Shown: one piece after another, positions 23,787 to 32,285 of the stretch
Numbering within the stretch: the first letter of the stretch is position 1
Layout of the letters: each line of letters starts with the position of its first letter
DNA from: Ruminococcus sp.
GTDB lineage: Bacteria > Bacillota > Clostridia > Oscillospirales > Ruminococcaceae
Reading direction: 5' to 3'
Assembly: GCA_017543335.1 (NCBI GenBank)
Contig: JAFYGE010000028.1
Span: 1-46,500 of the forward strand
DNA length: 46,500 nucleotides
The notes under the pieces: model-generated
What the model saw: the letters and a program-made list of their open reading frames with translations, nothing else
Told to the model about the DNA's origin: nothing
Database searches by the model: none
Translations under genes and position numbers: made by a program

Positions 23787-24757
23787 TACTCAACACCCCT
23801 TTCATGAACGATACTTGCTTCGCAGTCATCAAAAGTATAGTCTGTAAGAGGAGCACGGGATGTTGTATCCTCGCCTGCCTGATACTCACCGTAAAGTGAA
23901 TTGATATCCTTGATGAACTTTCTGTTGAGGAGGTGGAGCGGTATATTCTGAGGGCAGACTCTTGAACACTCGCCGCAGTCGGTACATCTTCCGGCAACAT
24001 GGAAAGCACGGATGATGTGGAACATATTCTCCTCAAAGCTGTCTGAAGCAGCCTTATTCTCAACACCTGATTCAGGGTTATCGAATACGCACTTCTCACA
24101 AGTGCAGGCAGGACAGACATTGCGGCACGCATTGCAGCGGATACACTTTGAAAGCTGCTCTCTCCAGAAATTATAGCGTTCTTCAGCTGTCATATTTTCA
24201 AGCTGTTCTACCATATCGAAGCGGTTTGACTCAAGGACTTCTCCGTCCTCACCTATCAGTTCGTCATAAACTACGTGCTTTTTGCTCTTGCATGATGCAC
24301 ATTTATCGAGTATAGCCTCGCTGAACGGCATAGTCTCCTCGCCGTAGATAGTTTCTATTTTCAGAGTATAATTTTCATTCTTTACGCTGAGGATTCCGCT
24401 TATGCCCTTAGCCTTTATCTTTTCAATATCAAGCTTAGGACCGCCCGGTATTCCGACAACATAAACCTTTTCACGGTCAACTCTGTGCTCTTTAGTGAGC
24501 TGATTCAGACTGTATGTATCGCAAGGTTTAAGGAAAACAAGGACCTTTCCCTCTTTCTTAGTCTCTTTGACAAGATACTTTGAAACATTTGCAGATGTAA
24601 AATCATCATACACAAAATCAGCATCTATTTCTTCAGCTGATCCAAAAACTGCCGGGGTTATATCGTAAGCGAACTCTCCCCTTTTCCAGCCGATCACACG
24701 ATCTACAGTGCCGTCAGCCAGAAGCTGTTTTGCTTTATTTATTATTGCTTCCTGCAT
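23786..24757 (-). CDS. floxC: FrhB-like/4Fe-4S electron-transfer subunit (FloxC-like)
   Basis: 323 residues. The N-terminal FrhB-like domain includes LVFLKPCDTYSLNQLTKEH and DKCASCKSKKH. The later ferredoxin part has CIRCNACRNVCPACTCEKC and CTDCGECSRVCPQN. GGAGG is 9 nt before the ATG. It overlaps the MvhD-like gene by 16 nt. In the inferred complex it relays electrons between the NADH-oxidising module and the MvhD/HdrA core. Confidence 0.8.
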   Translation of the reverse strand: MQEAIINKAKQLLADGTVDRVIGWKRGEFAYDITPAVFGSAEEIDADFVYDDFTSANVSKYLVKETKKEGKVLVFLKPCDTYSLNQLTKEHRVDREKVYVVGIPGGPKLDIEKIKAKGISGILSVKNENYTLKIETIYGEETMPFSEAILDKCASCKSKKHVVYDELIGEDGEVLESNRFDMVEQLENMTAEERYNFWREQLSKCIRCNACRNVCPACTCEKCVFDNPESGVENKAASDSFEENMFHIIRAFHVAGRCTDCGECSRVCPQNIPLHLLNRKFIKDINSLYGEYQAGEDTTSRAPLTDYTFDDCEASIVHERGVE

Positions 24758-25188
24758 CGTAAATCCTCCAATCTGCGGTTAGGACCAAGTTTTTTTACTG
24801 CTTCTGTGAATTCATTCATAGTAGCTGCGAACTTAGCACCTTCTGCTGCTGATACCCATTCAACTCTTGTTCTGTCTCTTTCAATTCCGAGAAAATCAAG
24901 CATACTGAAAAGAAGGGTCATTCTTCTTCTTGTGAAATAGTTGCCTGAAGTATAGTGGCAGTCGCCGGGGTGACATCCGCAGAGGATAACTCCGTCTGCA
25001 CCTCTCTGGAAAGCACGCAGGATAAACATAGGGTTAACTCTGCATGAACAAGGAACTCTGATTATCTTTACATTAGTCGGGTAATTAAGTCTGTTTGTAC
25101 CGGAAAGATCTGCTCCTGCATAGGAACACCAGTTGCAGCAGAATGCAACTATCAGCGGCTCAAATTCTTTATTTTCATTCATTTGCAT
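24742..25188 (-). CDS. floxD: MvhD/FloxD-like hydrogenase iron-sulfur subunit
   Basis: 148 residues of the MvhD family, which passes electrons from an upstream dehydrogenase into HdrA. Cys motifs are FCCNWCSYAGAD, VPCSCRVNP and ILCGCHPGDCHY. The first ATG (25188) lies inside the end of hdrA with GGAGG 10 nt upstream; an ATG two codons later overlaps the hdrA stop as ATGA. Either start is possible. It is adjacent to hdrA, as in known Hdr clusters. Confidence 0.88.
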   Translation of the reverse strand: MQMNENKEFEPLIVAFCCNWCSYAGADLSGTNRLNYPTNVKIIRVPCSCRVNPMFILRAFQRGADGVILCGCHPGDCHYTSGNYFTRRRMTLLFSMLDFLGIERDRTRVEWVSAAEGAKFAATMNEFTEAVKKLGPNRRLEDLRCRKQ

Positions 25189-27170
25189 ATTGCATCTACC
25201 TCCGCCATTATCTGACTGTTAGAGAAGCCGTTGAGGTCCATAGCACCTGACGGACAAGCAACAGTACAAGCTCCGCATCCCTGACATACAGCCGGATTGA
25301 CACTTGCAACTCTGCGTATTGCAGTTGTTCTGTCAGGCATTCTGAACTCTTTATCGATATATGTGATCGCACCGTATGGACAAACCTTTTCGCATGATGA
25401 ACAGCCGTTGCACATAAGCTCATTTGAATGAGCAACACACGGATTGCAGGTAATACTGTTCTTGCAGAGAAGTCCGATAGCTTTTGCTGCGGCTGCACTT
25501 GCCTGTGCTACGGTCTCCGGAATGTCCTTTGGACCCTGACAAGCACCGGAAAGGAATATTCCTGCTGTTGCACTCTCTACAGGACGAAGCTTAGGATGTG
25601 CTTCAGTGAAGAAGTCGTTTGTATCCATCTGTGTCGTGAGCATTGTTGCAAGCGGACGTGCAGTTTTGTCCGGTTCAATAGCAGCTGCAAGCACTACCAT
25701 ATCAGCGTCGATATGAAGCTGTTCATTTGAGAGAAGGTCAGAAGCCTGAACTGCAAGTTTTCCGTCGCTCTTAGGAGTTACCTTGCCGACCATGCCCTTT
25801 ATGTAATGTACGTTATACTGCTCTACAGCTCTGCGGTAGAACTCGTCAAAGTTCTTGCCTGGAGTACGAACGTCGATATAGAATACATATACTTCTGTAT
25901 CCGGATATTTCTCACGGATAAGCATTGCGTGCTTAGCTGTATACATACAGCATATCTTTGAGCAATAAGGCTTACCCTTGCTGTCGTCGCATCTTGAACC
26001 AACGCACTGCACAAATACTATCTTGTGCGGATGTGTCTTATCGGAAGGACGAAGAAGTGTACCGCCGTTAGGTCCGGCAGCATTCATAAGTCTTTCAAGC
26101 TCAAGTGATGTAACAACATCAGGTGACTGGTTATATGCGAATTCATCGTATTTATCGAGCTTTATAGGATTGAAACCGGTTGCAACTACGATAGCACCGT
26201 ATTTTTCTTCAATGAATCTGTCCTGCTGTTTATAGTCGATAGCTCCGACTGAACATACCTTTGAGCAAACTCCGCATTTGCCGTTTTTAAGCATCATACA
26301 GTAGTTAGGGTCAATAGTTGCGACCTTTGGTACTGCCTGAGCAAAAGGTATATATACAGCTGTTCTGTTATCAAGTCCCATATTGAACTCATTAGGAACT
26401 TTCTTCATAGGACATTTTTCTGTACAAAGTCCGCATCCGGTACATTTTGTTTCGTCAACAAAACGAGCTTTCTTTTTTATTGTAACAGTGAAGTTACCTA
26501 CGAATCCCTTTACATCTGTTACTTCGCTGAATGAGTGGATATGTATTTTCTCATTCTGTGAAGCTTCAACCATTTTTGGTGTAAGGATACAAGCAGCACA
26601 GTCAAGAGTTGGGAAAGTCTTGTCTATCTGAGCCATTTTACCGCCGATAGTAGGCTGTTTTTCTACGATGTCAACATCGAATCCTGCTTCTGCAATATCA
26701 AGAGCAGTCTGGATACCTGCGATACCTCCGCCGATAACAAGAGCTCTCTTGGCTACAGGACTTTCGCCTGCTATAAGAGGTGCATTGAGATGTACCTTAG
26801 CTATGGCAGCTCTGCCGAGGATTATTGCTTTTTCAGAGGCTGTAGCTATATCCTTGTGTATCCATGAACACTGTTCACGGATATTTGCTATCTCTACGAG
26901 ATATGGGTTAAGTCCGGCAGCAGCTGCTGCTTTTCTGAAAGTGTTCTCATGCATTCTTGGTGAGCATGAACATATTACAACACCGGTAAGGTTGTGTTCT
27001 TTTATAGCGTTCTTTACGAGATTCTGTCCCGATTCAGAACACATATACTGATAGTCCTGGGAGATCACTACTCCCGGCTCGTGACCGAGTGCTTCAGCAA
27101 CAGCCTTAACGTCAACTGTTGCAGCTATATTCGTTCCGCAATGACAGACAAATACACCTATTCTCTGCAT
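25179..27170 (-). CDS. hdrA: HdrA-like flavin-based bifurcation subunit
   Basis: 663 residues. The N-terminal domain begins GVFVCHCGTNIAATVD, followed by a Rossmann FAD domain (VIGGGIAGIQTALDIAEAG near 145 and GGKMAQIDKTFPTLDCA). There is an inserted ferredoxin (CTGCGLCTEKCP), then CGVCSKVCSVGAIDY and two C-terminal [4Fe-4S] sites, CNGCSSCEKVCP and CQGCGACTVACP. In methanogens and in Hdr-Flox complexes, HdrA's FAD splits electron pairs between ferredoxin and HdrB. Full length with all motifs visible. GGAGGAG precedes the ATG. Confidence 0.93.
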   Translation of the reverse strand: MQRIGVFVCHCGTNIAATVDVKAVAEALGHEPGVVISQDYQYMCSESGQNLVKNAIKEHNLTGVVICSCSPRMHENTFRKAAAAAGLNPYLVEIANIREQCSWIHKDIATASEKAIILGRAAIAKVHLNAPLIAGESPVAKRALVIGGGIAGIQTALDIAEAGFDVDIVEKQPTIGGKMAQIDKTFPTLDCAACILTPKMVEASQNEKIHIHSFSEVTDVKGFVGNFTVTIKKKARFVDETKCTGCGLCTEKCPMKKVPNEFNMGLDNRTAVYIPFAQAVPKVATIDPNYCMMLKNGKCGVCSKVCSVGAIDYKQQDRFIEEKYGAIVVATGFNPIKLDKYDEFAYNQSPDVVTSLELERLMNAAGPNGGTLLRPSDKTHPHKIVFVQCVGSRCDDSKGKPYCSKICCMYTAKHAMLIREKYPDTEVYVFYIDVRTPGKNFDEFYRRAVEQYNVHYIKGMVGKVTPKSDGKLAVQASDLLSNEQLHIDADMVVLAAAIEPDKTARPLATMLTTQMDTNDFFTEAHPKLRPVESATAGIFLSGACQGPKDIPETVAQASAAAAKAIGLLCKNSITCNPCVAHSNELMCNGCSSCEKVCPYGAITYIDKEFRMPDRTTAIRRVASVNPAVCQGCGACTVACPSGAMDLNGFSNSQIMAEVDAICK

Positions 27171-27185
27171 AGTAATATCTCCTCC

Positions 27186-27569
27186 TTACTTTACGTATTT
27201 TCTGAATGCAGTTACGATAGCCTGCTGCGGCAGGTCATCATCGAGCATTTCCGGAAGCTGAGCCGGTGACATATGGTTGTTGCCCTGCTGACGTACTGCT
27301 GCAAGTCTTACTGCTTCTACGACCTTTGCAGGCTCAACATTTCTTGGGCATCTCTCCACACAAGCAAAGCAGGTAAGGCATTTATAAAGTGACTTTGAGT
27401 TCAGAAGCGGCTCTATATCGCCTTTCTCTACCATATATACAAACTGATGCGGATGATATTCCATTTCATCGTAGGAGGGACAGGTGCCGGAGCACTTTCC
27501 GCAACGCATACATTTAAGAACATTAACTCCGCTGGCACGAAGGACTTGTTCCTTGAGGTTCTTATTCAT
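27186..27569 (-). CDS. hdrC: HdrC-like ferredoxin subunit
   Basis: 127 residues from MNKNLKEQVLRASGVNVLKC. Two [4Fe-4S] motifs, CMRCGKCSGTCPSY and CLTCFACVERCPRN. It bridges HdrA and HdrB. The ATG lies inside the last codons of hdrB (8-nt overlap) with GGAGG just upstream, which settles the start over a longer frame to 27602. It is 15 bp before hdrA. Confidence 0.92.
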   Translation of the reverse strand: MNKNLKEQVLRASGVNVLKCMRCGKCSGTCPSYDEMEYHPHQFVYMVEKGDIEPLLNSKSLYKCLTCFACVERCPRNVEPAKVVEAVRLAAVRQQGNNHMSPAQLPEMLDDDLPQQAIVTAFRKYVK

Positions 27570-28359
27570 TGTTACCCTCCTTGAGTCCGAGAGCCTCAGC
27601 AAGAAGCTCTGTGAAGTAATATACCGGAAGCTCTGAATCTGAATTCTTCTTCAGATTGTAGAGACACAATGGACAGGCGGTGATGATCATATCAGCCCCC
27701 TGATCTTCAGCTGAAGTCATAACTGCGTTGCTTCTCTTTGATGCCTGAGCCTTGTCCTCCATAGTGATATATCCGCCGCAGCACTCATTTCTCTGGGCGT
27801 ATATTACAGGAGTTCCGCCGATAGCTTTGATGAAATCCTCCATTATTGTAGGATTTTCAGGATCATCCATTGCCAGTGCCTTTGATGGACGGAGAAGAAG
27901 ACATCCGTAGTATGCTGCTATCTTTTTGCCCTTGAATGGGTTTACTACCTTTTGTGCAAGGTTATCGAAACCAACTACATCCCTGAGCATTTCAAGATAG
28001 TGATACACAGTTGTCTCGCCGTTATAAGGCTCTGCGAGCTTCAGATAATTATTTATCTTTGAAGCCATATCCTCATCATTGATAATGTCGTAATTAGTCT
28101 GCTTTATCACGTTGTGACAAGCGGAACAGACTGTGATAAGCGGTCTGTCGAGCTCTTTAGCAGCGTTGAGAGTTCTTACTGCTGAGAGCTTAGTTGCGAT
28201 CTCATCCTTAGCTGTTGTATACGCTCCGCCGCAGCACTGCCAGTCAGCAGGCTCTTCAAGAGCGATACCAAGAGCCTCAGCGGAAGATCTTGCATAAGTA
28301 TCAAGATCTTTAGCCTTGGTCCTGAGCGTACAGCCTGGATAGTATGTGAAAGTATTCAT
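27562..28359 (-). CDS. hdrB: HdrB-like subunit with two CCG domains
   Basis: 265 residues from MNTFTYYPGCTL, with AAAGGAAG before the ATG at 28359. Two complete cysteine-rich CCG sets are visible: YYPGC / WQCCGGAY / CSACH and YYGC / NECCGGY / CPLC, each able to bind a noncubane [4Fe-4S] cluster. In methanogens this subunit reduces CoM-CoB heterodisulfide, which a Firmicute lacks. Here the natural acceptor is inferred to be the FrdAB fumarate reductase encoded in the same transcript. Confidence 0.9.
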   Translation of the reverse strand: MNTFTYYPGCTLRTKAKDLDTYARSSAEALGIALEEPADWQCCGGAYTTAKDEIATKLSAVRTLNAAKELDRPLITVCSACHNVIKQTNYDIINDEDMASKINNYLKLAEPYNGETTVYHYLEMLRDVVGFDNLAQKVVNPFKGKKIAAYYGCLLLRPSKALAMDDPENPTIMEDFIKAIGGTPVIYAQRNECCGGYITMEDKAQASKRSNAVMTSAEDQGADMIITACPLCLYNLKKNSDSELPVYYFTELLAEALGLKEGNNE

Positions 28360-28378
28360 ATGTACGCTTCCTTTCGTG

Positions 28379-28429
28379 TACGGCAACACCGCACAAATAG
28401 CCGTAAGGCGGCGATCATGCGGCATCGCC
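28379..28429 (-). promoter_or_regulatory. Two hairpins in the fumC-hdrB spacer
   Basis: GGCGAT/ATCGCC (28410-28429) and TACGGC/GCCGTA (28379-28405) form successive stems in the 77-bp gap. Neither has a T-run. They may set the ratio of fumarase to Hdr subunits by RNA processing or partial attenuation. Confidence 0.5.
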
Positions 28430-28436
28430 TTATATA

Positions 28437-29813
28437 TTATACCATTTCCTCTGGGTGGAATACCTCGTCGAATTTTTCAGCTGTGAGGAAGCCAAGCTCC
28501 ACACAAGCTTCTTTAAGGGAAATATTGTCCTTAAAAGCTTTCTTTGCTGTTTTTGCAGCATTCTCGTATCCAATGTAAGGATTGAGAGCTGTTACAAGCA
28601 TGAGTGAATTATGCAGGTTATGGTGCATTTTTTCTTTGTTTGCCTTTATTCCTACAGCACAGTTCTTGTTGAAGCTTGTGATAGACTCAGCAAGAAGTCT
28701 TGCGGACTGCAAGAAATTATACGCACAAACCGGCATAAAGACATTAAGTTCAAAGTTGCCCTGTGATGCGGCCATGCCTACGGTCACATCGTTTCCCATT
28801 ACCTGCACAGCGACCATTGTTACCTGTTCGCACTGTGTCGGATTTACTTTTCCCGGCATGATAGATGAACCCGGCTCGTTTTCCGGAATGAATATCTCAC
28901 CAAGACCGTCTCTCGGACCAGATGCAAGCCATCTTACGTCGTTGGCAATCTTCATCATATCAGCTGCAAGAGCTTTAAGAGCACCATGAGCAAATACTAT
29001 CTCGTCTTTGGATGTAAGAGAATGGAATTTGTTTGGTGAAGTTATAAACTTCAAGCCGGTAAGCTCACTTACAGCCTCGGCAGCCTTCTCTGCAAATCCC
29101 TTCGGAGCGTTAAGTCCGGTACCGACTGCTGTTCCGCCGAGAGCGAGTTCTTTAAGCTCCTCACAAGCTGAAAGGAGCATCTTCTTATCCTTTTCGAGAG
29201 AAGCTCTCCAGCCGCTTATCTCCTGAGAGAATTTTATCGGAGTAGCGTCCTGAAGATGAGTACGTCCGCTTTTTACGATGCCCTCATTTTCTGCTTCAAG
29301 CTTTTTGAATGTGCCGATAAGAGTGTCGACAGCAGGAACGACCTTATTCTCTATGGCAAGAACAGCTGCGATATGCATTGCTGTCGGAAATGTATCGTTT
29401 GAGGACTGACTCATATTAATGTCATCATTTGGATGAAGCAGTTTTTTTCCTGCGAGTTCATTGCCTCTGTTGGCTATAACTTCGTTAGCATTCATGTTGG
29501 ACTGCGTACCGCTTCCGGTCTGCCAGACAACAAGCGGAAAATGCTCGTTAAGAGAACCGCTGATAACTTCGTCACAAGCCTGAGATATAACAGAAAGCTT
29601 TTCATCGGTCATTCTTTCCGGCTTCAGTGAATGGTTAGCGATTGCGGCAGCTTTTTTCAGAATACCAAAAGCGTAAGTTATCTCCCTCGGCATTGTTTCA
29701 ATACCCACACCGATAAGAAAATTTTCATGACTGCGTTCTGTCTGAGCAGCCCAGTACTTATCAGCCGGCACTTTCACCTCACCCATTGAATCATGTTCAA
29801 TACGGTAATCCAT
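28437..29813 (-). CDS. fumC: Class II fumarase
   Basis: It interconverts malate and fumarate. The 458-residue protein has the family signature GSSIMPGKVNP near residue 318, GSGTQSNMNANEVIANR near 100 and SGRTHLQDATP near 185. AGAGG lies 8 nt before the ATG at 29813; an ATG two codons earlier is also possible. It is the first gene of the fumarate/Hdr cluster and supplies the substrate of the reductase. Oxygen-stable class II in an anaerobe is common in this group. Confidence 0.95.
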   Translation of the reverse strand: MDYRIEHDSMGEVKVPADKYWAAQTERSHENFLIGVGIETMPREITYAFGILKKAAAIANHSLKPERMTDEKLSVISQACDEVISGSLNEHFPLVVWQTGSGTQSNMNANEVIANRGNELAGKKLLHPNDDINMSQSSNDTFPTAMHIAAVLAIENKVVPAVDTLIGTFKKLEAENEGIVKSGRTHLQDATPIKFSQEISGWRASLEKDKKMLLSACEELKELALGGTAVGTGLNAPKGFAEKAAEAVSELTGLKFITSPNKFHSLTSKDEIVFAHGALKALAADMMKIANDVRWLASGPRDGLGEIFIPENEPGSSIMPGKVNPTQCEQVTMVAVQVMGNDVTVGMAASQGNFELNVFMPVCAYNFLQSARLLAESITSFNKNCAVGIKANKEKMHHNLHNSLMLVTALNPYIGYENAAKTAKKAFKDNISLKEACVELGFLTAEKFDEVFHPEEMV

Positions 29814-29885
29814 ATACATATCCTCTCCCTGGTCTTAAATCTAACGGAACCGCAGATACGGTCACCGAACTCTTTTTATAATAAT

Positions 29886-29914
29886 AGTATATCAGCAAGA
29901 CAGCATAATTTCAA
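29886..29914 (-). promoter_or_regulatory. Promoter of the fumC-hdr-flox-frd operon
   Basis: On the minus strand TTGAAA (29909-29914), 17 bp and TATACT (29886-29891), about 70 bp before fumC. Confidence 0.65.
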
Positions 29915-29944
29915 ATGCAGTTTCAGAATATCGCTATTCAGATA

Positions 29945-29962
29945 TTGATATAAAATTCACAA
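29945..29962. promoter_or_regulatory. Rex-operator-like site upstream of fumC
   Basis: TTGATATAAAATTCACAA resembles the Rex consensus TTGTGA-N6-TCACAA, with a perfect right half and 4 of 6 in the left. It is about 30 bp upstream of the -35 element. A second near-match, TTGATAATTTTTTCACAT, is at 30269-30286. The rex gene is next door. Confidence 0.5.
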
Positions 29963-29963
29963 T

Positions 29964-30268
29964 TGTAAAAACGGTCATTTTTTGTATACGCAATATAAAA
30001 TATATATGGGAATTTATATTTACATACTTGTAACTATATGTATATTGGTATCACAATTGTTTTTTTGTTGCTTTTGTCTTACTAAAAGCTTACAATAGCT
30101 AAAAAGCAAGACATATGTAAAGTTTTTTATATCATATTATGATATTCTGAAACAAAAATCCGTTCCACATATTTTCCATGTAGTATATATTTGTTATAAT
30201 AATCCTAATAATTGACATTTATATTTGGAATACAAAAATATCATTTTTAGAATAATGCACTGCGACGA
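29964..30268. other. AT-rich gap with no gene seen
   Basis: Between the fumC promoter region and the rex terminator. No coding frame, tRNA or clear long hairpin is visible; several TATAAT-like and TTGACA-like words occur but none make a convincing promoter at proper spacing. Confidence 0.5.
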
Positions 30269-30298
30269 TTGATAATTTTTTCACATTTATTTTTCAAA

Positions 30299-30333
30299 TT
30301 TACTGCCGAACTTTTTTCGGATCGGCAGTAAAT
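30299..30333 (-). terminator. rex terminator
   Basis: TTTACTGCCGA pairs with TCGGCAGTAAA around a loop containing AAAAAA on the minus strand. The stem is 11 bp, followed by a short AT run. Confidence 0.65.
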
Positions 30334-30341
30334 TTAATTAA

Positions 30342-30995
30342 CTATTCGTTTTCAGCTTCTTTTTCTTCCATAGAATTCAGACCATACGAAAGTGTCGTCA
30401 AGCTGTCACCGAGATGAACATTTTCAACTGTTATACCCTTTCTGCCGGCTCTCATGTCATAATGAGTGAAGTTCCAGAATGCTTTTATACCATAGCTTAT
30501 AAGCACATCGACCATTTTTTCCGCAGCAGCAGTCGGTACACAGAGTATCGCCGCAACAGGTTTCCTGTCAGTGCAGAAATGTTCAAGTTCGTCGATCCCC
30601 TGAACAGATATTTCACCGATCTTCTTGCCGATCGCACTTGCATTTGTATCAAATGCACCGATCAGATCAAAGCCTTTGTTATGAAAATCTATATGAGAAG
30701 CTATGGCTGTACCGAGATTTCCTGCACCAAGAAGTATCATCGGAGTCAGCTCGTCAAGTCCGAGTATATGTCCTATTTCTCCACGGAGGTCAGTGACATT
30801 ATATCCATATCCCTGCTGTCCGAATTCGCCGAAACAATTGAAATCCTGACGTATCTGAGATGCCGTAAGTCCCATTTTTTCAGAAAGCTCTCTTGAAGAA
30901 ATGCGTACATATCCATTAGCTTCAAGCTCGCCGAGAAAACGGTAATATCTTGGCAAACGTCTAATTACTGAATTTGATATTGCGTTTTTTGACAT
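30342..30995 (-). CDS. rex: Redox-sensing transcriptional repressor Rex
   Basis: 217 residues. The N-terminal winged helix is at residues 8-75 (SNSVIRRLPRYYRFLGEL, then SSRELSEKMGLTASQIRQDF). A Rossmann NAD(H) domain carries LLGAGNLGTAIASHIDF near residue 92. Rex leaves DNA when NADH is high and so switches on fermentation pathways. AAAGAGG precedes the ATG. It is the last gene of the acn-icd run and lies directly upstream of the NADH-linked fumarate cluster, so it is the likely regulator of that cluster. Confidence 0.96.
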   Translation of the reverse strand: MSKNAISNSVIRRLPRYYRFLGELEANGYVRISSRELSEKMGLTASQIRQDFNCFGEFGQQGYGYNVTDLRGEIGHILGLDELTPMILLGAGNLGTAIASHIDFHNKGFDLIGAFDTNASAIGKKIGEISVQGIDELEHFCTDRKPVAAILCVPTAAAEKMVDVLISYGIKAFWNFTHYDMRAGRKGITVENVHLGDSLTTLSYGLNSMEEKEAENE

Positions 30996-31032
30996 TTTAC
31001 GTGCCTCTTTCTCTGCACCGCAGCGAACAAAA

Positions 31033-32244
31033 TTACATTAACTTATCAAGTCTAACCTTTATTTCGTCAAGGAAAGTCTTGGAATCAACCTTTTTCTTAT
31101 TTTCAAGTTTTGAAATAAGGTAAAGGTCACCGGTCATAACGCCGTCCTCGATAGTCTGTATAGTAGCTTTTTCAAGCTTATCTGCGAAATCACAGAGCTC
31201 AGGAGTATTATCGAGCTCGCCTCTCTTGCGGAGTGCACCGCTCCATGCAAAGATAGTTGCAACAGAGTTTGTTGAAGTCTCCTCGCCTTTGAGGTACTTG
31301 TAGTAATGACGCTGAACAGTTCCGTGTGCAGCCTCATATTCGTAGATTCCGTCTGGTGAAACGAGAACAGATGTCATCATTGCAAGACTGCCGTATGCTG
31401 TAGATACCATATCAGACATAACATCGCCGTCGTAGTTCTTGCAAGCCCAGATATATCCGCCGTTTGAACGGATAACTCTTGCTACAGCATCATCAATGAG
31501 AGTATAGAAGTACTCAATGCCGGCTGCCTCATATTTTTCCTTATATTCCTTATCAAATATCTCCTGGAAAATGTCCTTGAAACGGTGGTCATATTTCTTT
31601 GAGATAGTATCTTTTGATGCGAACCAAACGTCCTGCTTGAGGTCAAGACCGTAGTTAAGACAAGCTCTTGCGAAGCCTGCGATAGAGTCATCGAGGTTGT
31701 GAAGTCCCTGAATGATACCGTCGCACTTTGAGAAATCGTGAATGAGTTCACGAGTCTCATTGCCGTTCTCGTCAGTTACAACGAGCTCAGCCTTGCTGCC
31801 CTTATTTACACGCATCTCTGTATTCTTATATACGTCGCCGTAAGCATGACGAGCGATAGTTATAGGCTTTGTCCATGTAGGGATATATGGCTCGATTCCC
31901 TTTACGATGATAGGTGTACGGAATACAGTTCCGTCGAGAGCTGCACGGATAGTACCGTTAGGTGACTTCCACATCTGTGTAAGATTGTACTCAGGCATTC
32001 TTGCAGCATTAGGTGTGATAGTCGCACACTTTACAGCTACTCCGTACTTCTTTGTAGCTTCAGCTGAATCGATAGTTACCTGATCTTTAGTTTCCTCACG
32101 GTGTTTGAGTCCGAGGTCATAGTACTCAGTATTAAGCTCTACATATGGTTCAAGAAGAGTTTCCTTGATCCACTGCCAGAGTATTCTTGTCATCTCATCT
32201 CCGTCCATTTCAACGAGAGGAGTTTTCATTGTGATCTTTGCCAT
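31033..32244 (-). CDS. icd: Isocitrate dehydrogenase (NADP-type, eukaryote-like subfamily)
   Basis: 403 residues. It oxidises isocitrate to 2-oxoglutarate. The start [20 protein letters not shown], the substrate segment [17 protein letters not shown] and the metal/substrate segment [20 protein letters not shown] are those of the dimeric type found in eukaryotes and many Firmicutes. AAGGAGG precedes the ATG. With aconitase in the same transcript it forms the oxidative arm to glutamate; citrate synthase is not in the window. Confidence 0.95.
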   Translation of the reverse strand: MAKITMKTPLVEMDGDEMTRILWQWIKETLLEPYVELNTEYYDLGLKHREETKDQVTIDSAEATKKYGVAVKCATITPNAARMPEYNLTQMWKSPNGTIRAALDGTVFRTPIIVKGIEPYIPTWTKPITIARHAYGDVYKNTEMRVNKGSKAELVVTDENGNETRELIHDFSKCDGIIQGLHNLDDSIAGFARACLNYGLDLKQDVWFASKDTISKKYDHRFKDIFQEIFDKEYKEKYEAAGIEYFYTLIDDAVARVIRSNGGYIWACKNYDGDVMSDMVSTAYGSLAMMTSVLVSPDGIYEYEAAHGTVQRHYYKYLKGEETSTNSVATIFAWSGALRKRGELDNTPELCDFADKLEKATIQTIEDGVMTGDLYLISKLENKKKVDSKTFLDEIKVRLDKLM

Positions 32245-32285
32245 TGGTATCGTACCTCCTTTTAGAAGTAAACAAGTATTTGGGT

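Noticed and set aside
19201-28989. Many plus-strand open frames of 60-135 codons opposite the fumarate/Hdr genes
   Set aside because: They are antisense to well-supported genes with clear motifs, lack ribosome sites and have no recognisable domains.
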